Source of the DNA: Hellea sp.
GTDB taxonomy: Bacteria > Pseudomonadota > Alphaproteobacteria > Caulobacterales > Maricaulaceae
Assembly (NCBI GenBank): GCA_020631215.1
Contig: JAHDHS010000021.1
Coordinates: 1 to 37,336, forward strand
Length of the DNA: 37,336 bases
Reading direction: 5' to 3'
Shown in pieces: positions 17,601 to 26,440 of this stretch. The notes under the pieces were generated by a model that did no database searches, was not told the origin of the DNA, and saw only the letters and a list, made by a program, of their open reading frames with translations. Made by a program: the position numbers and the translations under genes. Every line of letters begins with the position of its first letter. Positions within the stretch are counted from its first letter, which is position 1.

Positions 17601-19189
17601 CAGGCGCCGAGATACTCGCTGCCCTGATGTTTATCAGCGCCTGCGGCGCGCTGATGGGCGGTTATAATGTGGCTTTCACCCTCTCCGGTGTATCGCTGCT
17701 CTTTGCCGGGATCGGTGTTTTAACCGGACATTTTGATACAGTGTTCCTTTTGTCTTTGCCCGGCCGGATCTATCCCCTCATCACACGGGAAATTCTAATC
17801 GCTGTGCCTTTATTTGTTTTCATGGGGGTGATGCTGGAAAAATCCCGCATCGCCGAAGACTTACTGACCAATATGAGCGATCTGTTTGGCCCCATGCGAG
17901 GCGGGCTTGGGATATCCGTAATCTTTGTCGGCGCGCTCTTGGCGGCCAGTACCGGAATCGTAGGTGCCACAGTTGTGACCATGGGCCTGCTGTCCCTGCC
18001 GACGATGCTAAAGCGCGGCTATGACACATCTTTAGCCTCCGCTTCTATCGCGGCGTCCGGCACTTTGGGACAGATTATCCCGCCCTCTATCGTGCTGGTC
18101 ATTTTGGGCGATCAAATATCCAACGCCTTTCAAGAGGCGCAGCGCAGTTATGGCCTGACCAGCAACAAAATTGTCTCGGTCGGTGACCTCTTTGCCGGAG
18201 CCCTTCTGCCCGGACTGATTCTGGTTCTGGCCTATGCAGCCTATATTTTCATGACCGCCGTTATAACACCGGCCAAAGCGCCCGCCCAAAGCTGGCCGGA
18301 TGACACAGAGGTCAAAACCCTGCTTTGGAATTCAGCCAAAGCCATGGTGCCGCCCATTTTCCTGATTATCGCCGTGCTGGGCTCCATTCTCTCCGGCTAT
18401 GCGACCCCGACGCGCGGCGCGGCGCTTGGGGCCTTGGGGGCCATGTTATTGGCCACCTACAAACTCAATAGTGATGCAGGCGGATCGGTCTGGATAAAAC
18501 GCTTTGCCGCGCTCGCGGCGGCAGCCTTTCTGGCTCTGATTGCGGTTGACCTGACGGGGGTCGATCTACGGCTGACACAGGAAAACTGGGAAGGCCCCGA
18601 AGTGCTGGCCGGCGGAGTGGCGGCCGTACTGGTTGCGTTGGGTGCGATCGGGACAGGTCTGGCCACGCTTTGGCTGGCCAGATCCGGCCGCTTGGGCGAG
18701 GTTTCGCGTTCCACTATGCAGATCATCTGTATGGTCTTTGTCATCCTGATCGGCGCAACCATCTTTAGTCTGATTTTCAGAGGCCTAGGCGGAGACGAGA
18801 TGGTCGCCAGATTATTGGAAGCCGCCCCCGGCGGGATTTGGGGGGCTTTCACACTGGTCATGCTGATCATGTTTATACTGGGCTTCTTCCTGGACTTCAT
18901 CGAGATTACATTTGTTGTCGTTCCCTTGGTAGCACCGCCGCTACTGGCCGCCGGCATGGACCCGATCTGGCTGGGGGTCATCATGGCGCTGAACCTGCAA
19001 ACCAGTTTCCTCACCCCGCCCTTCGGCTTTGCGCTGTTTTACCTACGCGGCGTCGCCCCGCCGCAGGTCGAAACCCATCATCTCTATCGCGGGGTCATTC
19101 CCTTTATCGCCATACAGTTGGCGTTAATTTTACTGGTCGTGTTCTTTCCGCAACTTGCCACGACTTTGCCCGAGTTTATGGCGGGATAG
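17597..19189 (+). CDS. TRAP transporter large permease (DctM type) with internal insertion
   Basis: The catalytic, sodium-coupled inner-membrane subunit of the TRAP system, 530 residues with about 13-14 hydrophobic segments. Family marks include the N-terminal PLFVFMGVMLEKS, ASGTLGQIIPPSIVLVI, SGYATPTRGAALGALGA, and near the end LQTSFLTPPFGFALFYLRG. Typical DctM is about 425 residues. The extra length lies after ATPTRGAALGALGA (about residues 285-375), where an insertion of two hydrophobic segments and a polar loop is present, as in other transporters of the TakM/oxoacid group. Overlaps the DctQ gene (ATGA). Last gene of the transporter set. Confidence 0.9.
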   Translation: MTGAEILAALMFISACGALMGGYNVAFTLSGVSLLFAGIGVLTGHFDTVFLLSLPGRIYPLITREILIAVPLFVFMGVMLEKSRIAEDLLTNMSDLFGPMRGGLGISVIFVGALLAASTGIVGATVVTMGLLSLPTMLKRGYDTSLASASIAASGTLGQIIPPSIVLVILGDQISNAFQEAQRSYGLTSNKIVSVGDLFAGALLPGLILVLAYAAYIFMTAVITPAKAPAQSWPDDTEVKTLLWNSAKAMVPPIFLIIAVLGSILSGYATPTRGAALGALGAMLLATYKLNSDAGGSVWIKRFAALAAAAFLALIAVDLTGVDLRLTQENWEGPEVLAGGVAAVLVALGAIGTGLATLWLARSGRLGEVSRSTMQIICMVFVILIGATIFSLIFRGLGGDEMVARLLEAAPGGIWGAFTLVMLIMFILGFFLDFIEITFVVVPLVAPPLLAAGMDPIWLGVIMALNLQTSFLTPPFGFALFYLRGVAPPQVETHHLYRGVIPFIAIQLALILLVVFFPQLATTLPEFMAG

Positions 19190-19254
19190 GCTTTTAGCTT
19201 GAATTTTCGTGCGTTTTCGCGTTTAAATGACTTAAAATAACATAGGGTCATCTC

Positions 19255-19821
19255 ATGGAAATCTTTTTGGTTTTAATCGGCATTATTGTCGCCTTAGCCT
19301 TCCTGATCATAGGAATTTACAACCGATTGGTCGCGTTGCGCCAAACGGCCAATCAAGCTTGGTCGGATATCGAAGTGCAGTTGAAACAACGTCAGGACCT
19401 TGTCCCGCAATTGGTCAATACGGTCAAAGGTTATGCCAGCCATGAAAAGGAAACTTTTCAGGAGGTGGTCGCGGCGCGTAATTCCGCCGTTAGTGCAAAT
19501 GGCCCGCAAGAATCTGCCGCCGCAGAAGGCATGCTCTCACAGGCTCTTGGCAAGCTTTTCGCCCTCGCCGAAGCCTACCCAGAGCTGAAAGCCAATGAAA
19601 ACTTCATGCAGTTGCAGGATCAATTGGCCGATGTTGAGAACAAGATCGCAGCCTCCCGCCGTTTTTATAACAACTCGGTTCAGGAATATAATACGGCACG
19701 CGAGCAATTCCCGGCTGTGTTGATTGCCGGCCCGTTCGGGTTCCACCCGCGTGACTTCTTTGAAGCCCCCGAAGGCCGCCAATCATTGCAAACGCCGCCG
19801 GAGGTCGATTTTTCCAGCTAG
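19255..19821 (+). CDS. LemA family protein
   Basis: A 188-residue LemA-family protein: an N-terminal membrane helix (about 2-24), then YNRLVALRQTANQAWSDIEVQLKQRQDLVPQLV, the family's hallmark stretch, and a long helical body with ALGKLFALAEAYPELKANENFMQLQ and ENKIAASRRFYNNSVQEYN. Function is not known with certainty. The membrane helix places the helical domain on one face of the membrane. It lies 9 bases before an M48 protease gene, a frequent and conserved pairing, so a shared role in membrane protein quality control or stress is likely. Confidence 0.93.
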   Translation: MEIFLVLIGIIVALAFLIIGIYNRLVALRQTANQAWSDIEVQLKQRQDLVPQLVNTVKGYASHEKETFQEVVAARNSAVSANGPQESAAAEGMLSQALGKLFALAEAYPELKANENFMQLQDQLADVENKIAASRRFYNNSVQEYNTAREQFPAVLIAGPFGFHPRDFFEAPEGRQSLQTPPEVDFSS

Positions 19822-19830
19822 GATCATATC

Positions 19831-20907
19831 ATGATCAAAGCTTACGGGATCAAAACCCATATATGGAATAATAATTTGCGGTCAGTTTTATTACTGATCG
19901 CCTTTCCAATCTTATTGCTTGTTTTGGCTTATGCCCTGCTCCTGCTTTGGACGGGATTTGCCACAGATATGTCCCCCGATGAGGGACTGGTCTATGCGCT
20001 GGACACTATGCCCGTCTTTGCGCCCTTTGCCTTTGGCGGCGCGGCCGCGTGGTTCGCAGTTGCCTTTATGGGGCATCAGGCCATGATTTCGGCGGCCACC
20101 AAATCGCGCTCTGTCACAATCTCCGAAGAGCCGCGCATTTACCGCATGTTGGAAAACCTGTCTATTTCGCGCGGGCAGACCATGCCAAAATTGAAAGTCA
20201 TTGAAACCCCGCAAATGAACGCCTTTGCCAGCGGCATTCGGGACAGCAACTATACCGTAACCCTAACCCGCGGCCTGATGAATAATCTGGACGATGAAGA
20301 GCTCGAAGCCGTTATCGCGCATGAGCTGTCTCACATCCGGCACAAAGATGTGCGTATGCTGATCATAGCCGTAATCTTTGTGGGGATATTTGCCTTTGTC
20401 GGTGAAGGTGTCGTGCGCGGGGTTATGCGCACAAACCTACCGCGTGCAGATCATCATCGGCGGAGCAGCGGCGGTAATTCCGGGGCGTTGATTCTCTTTG
20501 CCTTTGCCCTGATCGCGCTGACTTATCTCTTTGCTCTGCTCATTCGGTTTTCCCTGTCGCGGAAACGCGAATATATGGCCGATGCGGGGGCGGTGGAGCT
20601 GACCAAAAATCCAGACGCCATGATCCGGGCTTTGACCAAGATATCGGGCAAAGCGGAACTCAACGCACCTGCGGAAATCATGGAAATGGCGATTGAAAAC
20701 CCGCGGACGGGATTTGCCGGTATGTTTGCCACACACCCGCCGATAGAGAAACGCATTGAGGCTTTGGTCGAATATAGCGGCGGCCGCCTCGGCTCCCAAA
20801 GCCGCCCGCCCCGCCGCGTGATCAAAGATGACGGTATCAATTCCGGCAAACGGCAAGAATTCGGCAAACGCCGCGGCTTCCCCGGCAAACGCGGCCCTTG
20901 GGGGTAA
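19831..20907 (+). CDS. M48 family membrane metalloprotease (HtpX-like)
   Basis: A zinc protease of the inner membrane, 358 residues. The zinc motif HELSH is at 164-168 in IAHELSHIRH, with the third ligand Glu247 in SRKREYMADAGAVE. Two hydrophobic segments precede the catalytic domain (about 17-41 and 60-80) and two are within it (176-195 and 218-240), as in HtpX. MNAFASG (129-135) is the usual active-site edge strand motif. Unlike typical HtpX of about 290 residues, it has a basic Arg/Lys/Gly-rich tail (about 314-358) and a His/Arg/Ser-rich loop near 205-216. Likely degrades misfolded membrane proteins; paired with lemA upstream. It ends 4 bases from convergent parC. Confidence 0.9.
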   Translation: MIKAYGIKTHIWNNNLRSVLLLIAFPILLLVLAYALLLLWTGFATDMSPDEGLVYALDTMPVFAPFAFGGAAAWFAVAFMGHQAMISAATKSRSVTISEEPRIYRMLENLSISRGQTMPKLKVIETPQMNAFASGIRDSNYTVTLTRGLMNNLDDEELEAVIAHELSHIRHKDVRMLIIAVIFVGIFAFVGEGVVRGVMRTNLPRADHHRRSSGGNSGALILFAFALIALTYLFALLIRFSLSRKREYMADAGAVELTKNPDAMIRALTKISGKAELNAPAEIMEMAIENPRTGFAGMFATHPPIEKRIEALVEYSGGRLGSQSRPPRRVIKDDGINSGKRQEFGKRRGFPGKRGPWG

Positions 20908-20911
20908 GGGC

Positions 20912-23182
20912 CTAAACTTCCAGCCGTTTATCCGGGACAAATTTACCCTGGCGGGAGAAACCGCGCGGGGCCATGCGGCCGGCTTGGGCGCGTTTGCCTT
21001 CCAAGATGTTCCAATCGCTGACCTCATTGCGGCGGCCTGCACTGTCGATGAAGTAAAGCCCCTCTTCGGCCTTGAAGGTCACGATATCCATCAAACCGCC
21101 ATCTTTATATTTTTGCAGGCGGACGCCTTTACCGCGCGCCATTTCCGGTAGCTCCTCGACGTCAAAGACAAGGATTTTGCGGTTCTCACCGATAGCTGCA
21201 ATTTTCTCGCCCTGAATGGATACGCAGCGCACGGCCTCCGCATCGCCTTTGACATTCAGCGTTTTCCGTCCGCCGCGCGTGGAGGCGACGATATCTTCTT
21301 CCTTGACGACAAAACCATAACCGTCCGAACTGGCCAGAACCAAACGGCGGCTCGGGTCATGCACGAACATGGCAACAGGCACGTGATCATTCTCCAGATC
21401 GACCATCAGGCGGATGGGCTCGCCATTGCCCCGCCCGCCGGGCAGCTTATTGGCGTCCAGCGTGTAGAATTTCCCATTACTGGCAAAGACGATGATCTTG
21501 TCGGTTGTTTCAGCATGAGCCGCGAAACCAAGCTTATCACCGTCTTTGAATTTCAGTCCTTTCAGGTCGTCCATCTTGCCCTTCATGGCGCGGATCCAGC
21601 CTTTCTCTGACAGGACAACCGTGATCGGCTCTTTGGTGATGAAGGCGGTTGCCAGATCGACATCGAGCTCCGGCGCTTCGTCAAATGTCGTGCGGCGCGC
21701 GCCCTGCTCTGTTTTGGGGCCATAGAGATCACGCAGTTCGCGGATTTGCCCGGCAATGGCCGCCCATTGTTTCTTCTCTGTGTTGACGAGACCCGTCAGT
21801 TCTTTCTTCTCGGCCGCCAGCGCGTCTCTTTCAGTCTTGATCTCGATTTCCTGTAGCTTGTTCAAAGCCCGCAATCGCATATTTAGGATTGCATCGGCTT
21901 GCCGCTCGGTCAGTTTAAAGGCCTTGATCAATTCTTCTTTGGGTTTGTCCTCAAAGCGGATGATGCGGATGACCTCATCTAAATTCAGGAAGGCAATCAT
22001 ATAGCCGTCCAGCACTTCCATCCGGTCAGCGATTTTGCCAAGGCGTTGATTGGAACGGCGTAGGAGGACTTCACGGCGGTGATCCAGCCAGGCCTGTAAG
22101 ACCTCGCGTAAATTCATCACGCGCGGGGTACGCGTCGCGTCCAGCACATTCATATTCAGGCTAACGCGCGATTCAAGTTCACTGATTTTAAACAGGCTTT
22201 CCATAAGCAGAGTCGCGTCGATATTCTTAGATTTCGGCTCCAACACGATGCGGATATCCTCGGCAGACTCATCGCGCACATCATCCAGCCCCGGCGCTTT
22301 CTTGGTCTCGATGATCTCGGCCAGCTTCTCGATCAGACGGGATTTTTGGACTTGATAAGGGATTTCTGTGACGATGATCTGATATTGTCCGCGGCCAGTC
22401 TCTTCGGTGTGCCAGCGCGCACGAACCTTAAACCCGCCCCGTCCCGTGGCGTAGGCCTCCAGCATGGAGTCCTTGGGCTCGACGATGATGCCGCCCGTCG
22501 GTAAATCCGGGCCCAAGATGTGATCCATCAGCGTTTCGATCCGCGCCTTGGGGGCTTTGATCAAATGCAGGGCCGCATTGCAAATCTCGGCAACATTATG
22601 CGGCGGGATGGAGGTCGCCATCCCCACAGCAATCCCTTGGCTGCCATTGGCTAGCAGATTCGGAAAACCGGCAGGCAGAACCTGCGGCTCTGTGTCTTCC
22701 TCATTATAGGTCGGGATGAAATCGACCGCGTCTTCATCCAGACCTTCCAGCAGCAGCGTGCCCGCTGCGGTCATTTTGGCTTCGGTGTAGCGCATGGCCG
22801 CCGGGCTATCGCCGTCAATATTGCCGAAATTCCCCTGCCCGTCGACCAGCGGGTAACGCGCGGAGAAGCTCTGCGAGAGTTTGACCAAAGCGTCATAGAT
22901 CGAGGCGTCGCCATGGGGGTGATATTGTCCCATCACATCCCCGACAATCCTCGCGCATTTCTTATGGGCGTTTTCCGGGTTCAGCTTCAGCTGCCGCATC
23001 GCATAGAGAATGCGGCGATGGACGGGCTTTAATCCGTCACGTACATCGGGCAGCGCGCGCTGCGTAATCGTCGAGAGCGCATAAGCGAGATAACGCGTGG
23101 ACAGCGCATTATCGATATGCTCCTCGATTATCCCCCCGCTTGGCAATCCCCCGGGCGTGTCAGTCTTTGTGTCTTTGGCCAT
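20912..23182 (-). CDS. parC: DNA topoisomerase IV subunit A
   Basis: The DNA-breaking subunit of topoisomerase IV, which with ParE decatenates daughter chromosomes. At 756 residues it is full length. The catalytic tyrosine is Tyr132 in [10 protein letters not shown], preceded by [15 protein letters not shown]. The quinolone region (85-104) reads [20 protein letters not shown], with Ala93 at the place of E. coli ParC Ser80 and Asp97 at that of Glu84. The C-terminal domain (about 500-740) forms a shortened beta-pinwheel, as in ParC rather than GyrA; no full GyrA box is seen. It lies 73 bases downstream of recO. The gap contains a palindromic GANTC doublet that may couple expression to the cell cycle. 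Confidence 0.95.
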   Translation of the reverse strand: MAKDTKTDTPGGLPSGGIIEEHIDNALSTRYLAYALSTITQRALPDVRDGLKPVHRRILYAMRQLKLNPENAHKKCARIVGDVMGQYHPHGDASIYDALVKLSQSFSARYPLVDGQGNFGNIDGDSPAAMRYTEAKMTAAGTLLLEGLDEDAVDFIPTYNEEDTEPQVLPAGFPNLLANGSQGIAVGMATSIPPHNVAEICNAALHLIKAPKARIETLMDHILGPDLPTGGIIVEPKDSMLEAYATGRGGFKVRARWHTEETGRGQYQIIVTEIPYQVQKSRLIEKLAEIIETKKAPGLDDVRDESAEDIRIVLEPKSKNIDATLLMESLFKISELESRVSLNMNVLDATRTPRVMNLREVLQAWLDHRREVLLRRSNQRLGKIADRMEVLDGYMIAFLNLDEVIRIIRFEDKPKEELIKAFKLTERQADAILNMRLRALNKLQEIEIKTERDALAAEKKELTGLVNTEKKQWAAIAGQIRELRDLYGPKTEQGARRTTFDEAPELDVDLATAFITKEPITVVLSEKGWIRAMKGKMDDLKGLKFKDGDKLGFAAHAETTDKIIVFASNGKFYTLDANKLPGGRGNGEPIRLMVDLENDHVPVAMFVHDPSRRLVLASSDGYGFVVKEEDIVASTRGGRKTLNVKGDAEAVRCVSIQGEKIAAIGENRKILVFDVEELPEMARGKGVRLQKYKDGGLMDIVTFKAEEGLYFIDSAGRRNEVSDWNILEGKRAQAGRMAPRGFSRQGKFVPDKRLEV

Positions 23183-23189
23183 GAAATAT

Positions 23190-23211
23190 CACTCAGATTC
23201 GAATCAGTGTG
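23190..23211. promoter_or_regulatory. Imperfect palindrome containing two adjacent GANTC sites upstream of parC
   Basis: The perfect core GATTCGAATC (23196-23205) consists of two abutting GANTC sites, the target of the CcrM methylase in many Alphaproteobacteria. The symmetry extends to 22 bases with two mismatched pairs. It ends 8 bases before the parC ATG (23182). GcrA-type control through methylated GANTC is a possibility; I could not place a convincing promoter around it. Confidence 0.4.
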
Positions 23212-23255
23212 ATAAGCCTAGCAACAGGCGGGCTTTAAGTCGTTAATTTCCGCCC

Positions 23256-23981
23256 TTAATTGCCTAAGTCTTTTAAACGGGAAATCATTTGGACTCTGGC
23301 CTCGGGCAGGGTTTTATTGACGTTCCACATCACGCGGGTTTCCAGGAAATGCCCGGTCAGGCGCAGGCCGTCTAAAATGTCATCCATATTCGCGATGGCC
23401 TGTCCTTTCATGAAAGGCGGCAGGCGGAGCATTTTATCCAGATAGGGTTCGGCGGCGCTGGCGGATACGGCGCGGCCAGAGCGCGGCGATACATGGGTCA
23501 AATCATCATTCACCCCCGTCGCCGCACAGCTAGACAAATCCAGCCCATAGCCGAGCGCCGAGAGCAGCCCCGCTTCCCAGCGGACATAGAGCGGCGGCCA
23601 AATATCCGGATCATCCAGATTATCAACAATGATCGCAAAGACATCCCAGAGCTCCGGCGCGGCCTCACGTTCGGGCAGCAACTCCCGGCACATAGCGCAG
23701 AGCGCATTCAGACCCGCCAGAGACAGGCGGTCATTCATCAACTCCGCCGCGCGGCTATTGACGGCCTCAACGGTGTAATATCCCAGATGTTCCGACAAAC
23801 GCCCGCGCCATTCGACTTTGACCCGATTGCCGGGTTGCAGAACGGGCCGCATGCGGCGGCTAACCCCGCCGCGCACCAGACCCAGATGCCGCCCGCGATC
23901 CCGCGTAAAGACATCTATAATCGCAGAGGTTTCACCATGTTTGCGCGTCGACAGGACAAAGCCTTCACCTTGCCAGTCCAT
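23256..23981 (-). CDS. recO: DNA repair protein RecO
   Basis: RecFOR-pathway mediator that helps load RecA on SSB-coated single strands. The ATG at 23981 gives 241 residues starting MDWQGEGFVLSTRKHGETSAI, the usual N-terminus (an OB fold to about residue 80 with DRGRHLGLVRGG). The longer reading from 24014 only adds residues overlapping era. The helical C-terminal part has the AGLNALCAMCRELLPE and RWEAGLLSALGYGLDL segments typical of RecO. It starts one base after the era stop codon, so it is translationally linked to era. Confidence 0.93.
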   Translation of the reverse strand: MDWQGEGFVLSTRKHGETSAIIDVFTRDRGRHLGLVRGGVSRRMRPVLQPGNRVKVEWRGRLSEHLGYYTVEAVNSRAAELMNDRLSLAGLNALCAMCRELLPEREAAPELWDVFAIIVDNLDDPDIWPPLYVRWEAGLLSALGYGLDLSSCAATGVNDDLTHVSPRSGRAVSASAAEPYLDKMLRLPPFMKGQAIANMDDILDGLRLTGHFLETRVMWNVNKTLPEARVQMISRLKDLGN

Positions 23982-23982
23982 A

Positions 23983-24939
23983 TTAGACGTCAAACTCCAG
24001 ACCCGTCCCGGCATAGCGGGCTTGGTCGTCTTTCCAATTAGCGCGGACTTTGACGAATAGAAACAGATGTACCTTCGTGCCCAGCCAATCGATCATTTCC
24101 TTACGTGCGGCGGCCCCAATCGCCTTAATGGTCTTGCCGCCCTTGCCGAGCACGATGGGCTTTTGACTATCACGGCGCACATAAATGACTTGTTCTATCT
24201 TGATAGACCCGTCTTTTTTCGCTTCCCAATTTTCTGTCTCAACCATGGAGGCATAGGGGAGTTCATCATGCAGGCGCAGGAACAATTTTTCCCGCGTGAT
24301 CTCCGCCGCCATCAGGCGGGACGGGATATCCGCCGCCTGATCCGGCGGGTAAAGATAGGGTCCTGTCGGCATCGCCTCGGCCAGCGCCAAAGAGATGGCA
24401 TCAACTCCGTCGCCATTGGTCGCAGAGACGGGGAAGATTTCGGTATAGAGGCCGCCTTCATTCATCTCCGCGATTAGAGGCAATAATTGATCATGTGCAA
24501 TCTCATCGATTTTATTCAGAACAAGAAAGGCTTTGGATTTGCGTTTGGACAGGCCTTTTTGAACGCGCTGCGTGTCTTCGACCGAAAGGCGGTCCTGCGC
24601 GCTGCCCTCCCCGGCTTTCTGGCGCAGCCAAGCCGGCGCGTCCACAACATGAACAATCAGATTGGCATCATCCACCCCCGTCCAAGCCGCATGCACCATA
24701 GAGCGCGCCAAGCGGTCTTTCTCTTTGGGCGCAAAGATACCCGGCGTATCGACCAGAACAACTTGGGCGGTCTCGCCGGATGATGTTTGCAGCATCGCTA
24801 TGGCCCGTATCTGAAACCTCGTCGTCTGAACTTTGTGCGTGACTATGGAAACTTTTTCGCCGACCAAACGATTGGTCAAGGTTGATTTTCCGGCATTGGG
24901 CGCGCCGACGATGGCCGCGAAACCTGATCTGGTATTCAT
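23983..24939 (-). CDS. era: GTPase Era
   Basis: Ribosome-assembly GTPase that binds the 3' end of 16S rRNA, cytoplasmic and membrane-associated. With start ATG 24939 it has 318 residues: G1 loop GAPNAGKS (12-19), G3 DTPG, G4 NKID and a C-terminal KH domain with the VLGKGGKTIKAIG motif. The start overlaps the rnc stop codon (ATGA), while the longer reading from 24954 would lie inside rnc. Gene order rnc-era-recO is widely conserved. Confidence 0.96.
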   Translation of the reverse strand: MNTRSGFAAIVGAPNAGKSTLTNRLVGEKVSIVTHKVQTTRFQIRAIAMLQTSSGETAQVVLVDTPGIFAPKEKDRLARSMVHAAWTGVDDANLIVHVVDAPAWLRQKAGEGSAQDRLSVEDTQRVQKGLSKRKSKAFLVLNKIDEIAHDQLLPLIAEMNEGGLYTEIFPVSATNGDGVDAISLALAEAMPTGPYLYPPDQAADIPSRLMAAEITREKLFLRLHDELPYASMVETENWEAKKDGSIKIEQVIYVRRDSQKPIVLGKGGKTIKAIGAAARKEMIDWLGTKVHLFLFVKVRANWKDDQARYAGTGLEFDV

Positions 24940-25631
24940 GTCAGTTTTTCCCAATCTGCCAGCAGATGCAAAGCGGCATAACGTTCTGCGTCGCGTTTTG
25001 ATTTGCCTGTGCCTTTGGCGCTGCCGACGCCGTCAACCGTTACTTCTATGACGAAGAGCGGTTTGTGATCCGGCCCCGTCCGCTCGACTACCACATAGCG
25101 GGGCAGGCTGGCTTTGATCGCCATGGATTTTTCCTGAAGACTGGTCTTGGGGTCTTTGGCCGATTTGCTGACGACCTGATCAAAAACGGGCATCCAGAAT
25201 GCATCATAGAAAGCCTGCGCCGCCGTGTAGCCACCATCCAGATAAATCGCCGCGATGAAAGCTTCGCAGGCATCGCCCAAGATAGAAGTTTTCTCCCGTC
25301 CGCCTTGTTTATCTTCAGAGGCCGACATGAGCATGGCATCGCCCATATTCAGCTGCCGCGCAATTTTGGCGCAGGTCTCTTTACGGACAAGCGCGTTCAG
25401 GCGCCGCGCCAATGTTCCCTCAGGTTCCGTTGAATGATGATAGAGTTTCTCCGCCGTCAGGATCCCAAGGATACGGTCACCCAAAAACTCAAGTCTTTCA
25501 TTATCATGGCTGGTCTTGTTCCCGTCCCCATAGGAGGAATGCGTGAGCGCGCGGGTGGCCAGATCACGATTGTCAAAGACATAGCCAACCCGCTGCTCCA
25601 ATGCCGCTATGCGTTTATAGGTTTGGCTCAT
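24936..25631 (-). CDS. rnc: Ribonuclease III
   Basis: Double-strand-specific endoribonuclease that processes rRNA precursors and structured mRNAs. With ATG 25631 it has 231 residues. The signature NERLEFLGDRIL (44-55) carries the conserved Glu/Asp metal ligands, and Asp120/Glu123 in LGDACEAFIAAIYLDGG complete the site. A C-terminal double-stranded RNA-binding domain (about 160-230) ends with GTGKSKRDAERYAALHLL. A TTG at 25634, one codon upstream, is possible but unlikely. It lies 9 bases after lepB and overlaps era by 4. Confidence 0.96.
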   Translation of the reverse strand: MSQTYKRIAALEQRVGYVFDNRDLATRALTHSSYGDGNKTSHDNERLEFLGDRILGILTAEKLYHHSTEPEGTLARRLNALVRKETCAKIARQLNMGDAMLMSASEDKQGGREKTSILGDACEAFIAAIYLDGGYTAAQAFYDAFWMPVFDQVVSKSAKDPKTSLQEKSMAIKASLPRYVVVERTGPDHKPLFVIEVTVDGVGSAKGTGKSKRDAERYAALHLLADWEKLT

Positions 25632-25640
25632 CAATAAGCC

Positions 25641-26432
25641 CTACTCTATGCCTTTAAAGAAGCGCCCTCCGCGCATGTTAAACCATGTCCAAGGCTTCTT
25701 GATGCTGAAATCCTCATTTGCAGAGAGCAAGATGATTTCCGCTTTGCCAATAATGTTCTCAGCCGGCACATATCCCGCCCCGCCCGATGCCACAGCCACG
25801 CGACTGTCAAAGGAATGGTCGCGGTTATCGCCCATGACGAAATAATGTCCGGCTGGCACGGTTCTAAGGCCGGAATTGTCCAATTTATTATTAATTTCAG
25901 CATCATAGGTCACATAGCTTACCTGATTAGGCAAAGTCTCAACAACCCGTTGTCCCTGTTTATCTATGGCCGTCTTACCGGAATAAATACGAAAGCCTTC
26001 TGTTTCGCCGCGTTTCAAACCAACAGCCGCGCCATTGATTGAGACGACACCGTCTTTGACCTCAATCTGATCGCCCGGCAGACCTATGACGCGTTTAATA
26101 TAATTTTTCTTACTGCCTTCCGGCCGGAAAACAATCACATCTCCCCGCTCTGGCCCGCGCTCCAGCAGACGCCCATTTTTGACAGGAAATGGCAGGGGCG
26201 CGGCCGCATATTGCCCATAGCCGACCGAGTATTTTGAGGTGATCAAATAGTCCCCCTTCATCAGCCCCGGCAACATGGAGCCTGACGGAATATGAAAGGG
26301 CTGGAAAATAAGAGTGCGCATGACAAAGGCAATGGCCAAAGCCCATAACACGGTGGAAAGCGTTTCACGGATTACGCCTTTGCCTTCCCCCTCATCTTGG
26401 GAATCGTCTTTCTTTGATTTGGTTTTGGCCAT
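25641..26432 (-). CDS. lepB: Signal peptidase I
   Basis: Membrane-bound serine protease that removes signal peptides from exported proteins. 263 residues, with a charged cytoplasmic N-terminus, one membrane helix (about 24-45), and periplasmic catalytic domain. The catalytic Ser52 is in IPSGSMLPGL and the general base Lys113 in YIKRVIGLPGDQIE; box E MGDNRDHSFDSR is near 219-230. A single membrane helix is usual in Alphaproteobacteria. Sits between acpS (8 bases) and rnc (9 bases) in the conserved operon. Confidence 0.96.
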   Translation of the reverse strand: MAKTKSKKDDSQDEGEGKGVIRETLSTVLWALAIAFVMRTLIFQPFHIPSGSMLPGLMKGDYLITSKYSVGYGQYAAAPLPFPVKNGRLLERGPERGDVIVFRPEGSKKNYIKRVIGLPGDQIEVKDGVVSINGAAVGLKRGETEGFRIYSGKTAIDKQGQRVVETLPNQVSYVTYDAEINNKLDNSGLRTVPAGHYFVMGDNRDHSFDSRVAVASGGAGYVPAENIIGKAEIILLSANEDFSIKKPWTWFNMRGGRFFKGIE

Positions 26433-26440
26433 GCGGCTCT

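Noticed and set aside
20437-21042. A 201-codon minus-strand frame across the M48 protease and the parC end
   Set aside because: It covers the zinc protease motif region on the opposite strand and overlaps parC in another frame; no ribosome site or recognisable domain.
23225-23265. CtrA-binding motif (TTAA-N7-TTAA) between recO and parC
   Set aside because: Several TTAA words occur, but with spacings of 4 and 9, not 7.
23982-24014. Longer N-terminus of RecO from 24014
   Set aside because: It would run inside era. ATG 23981 gives the standard MDWQGEGFVL start, one base after the era stop.
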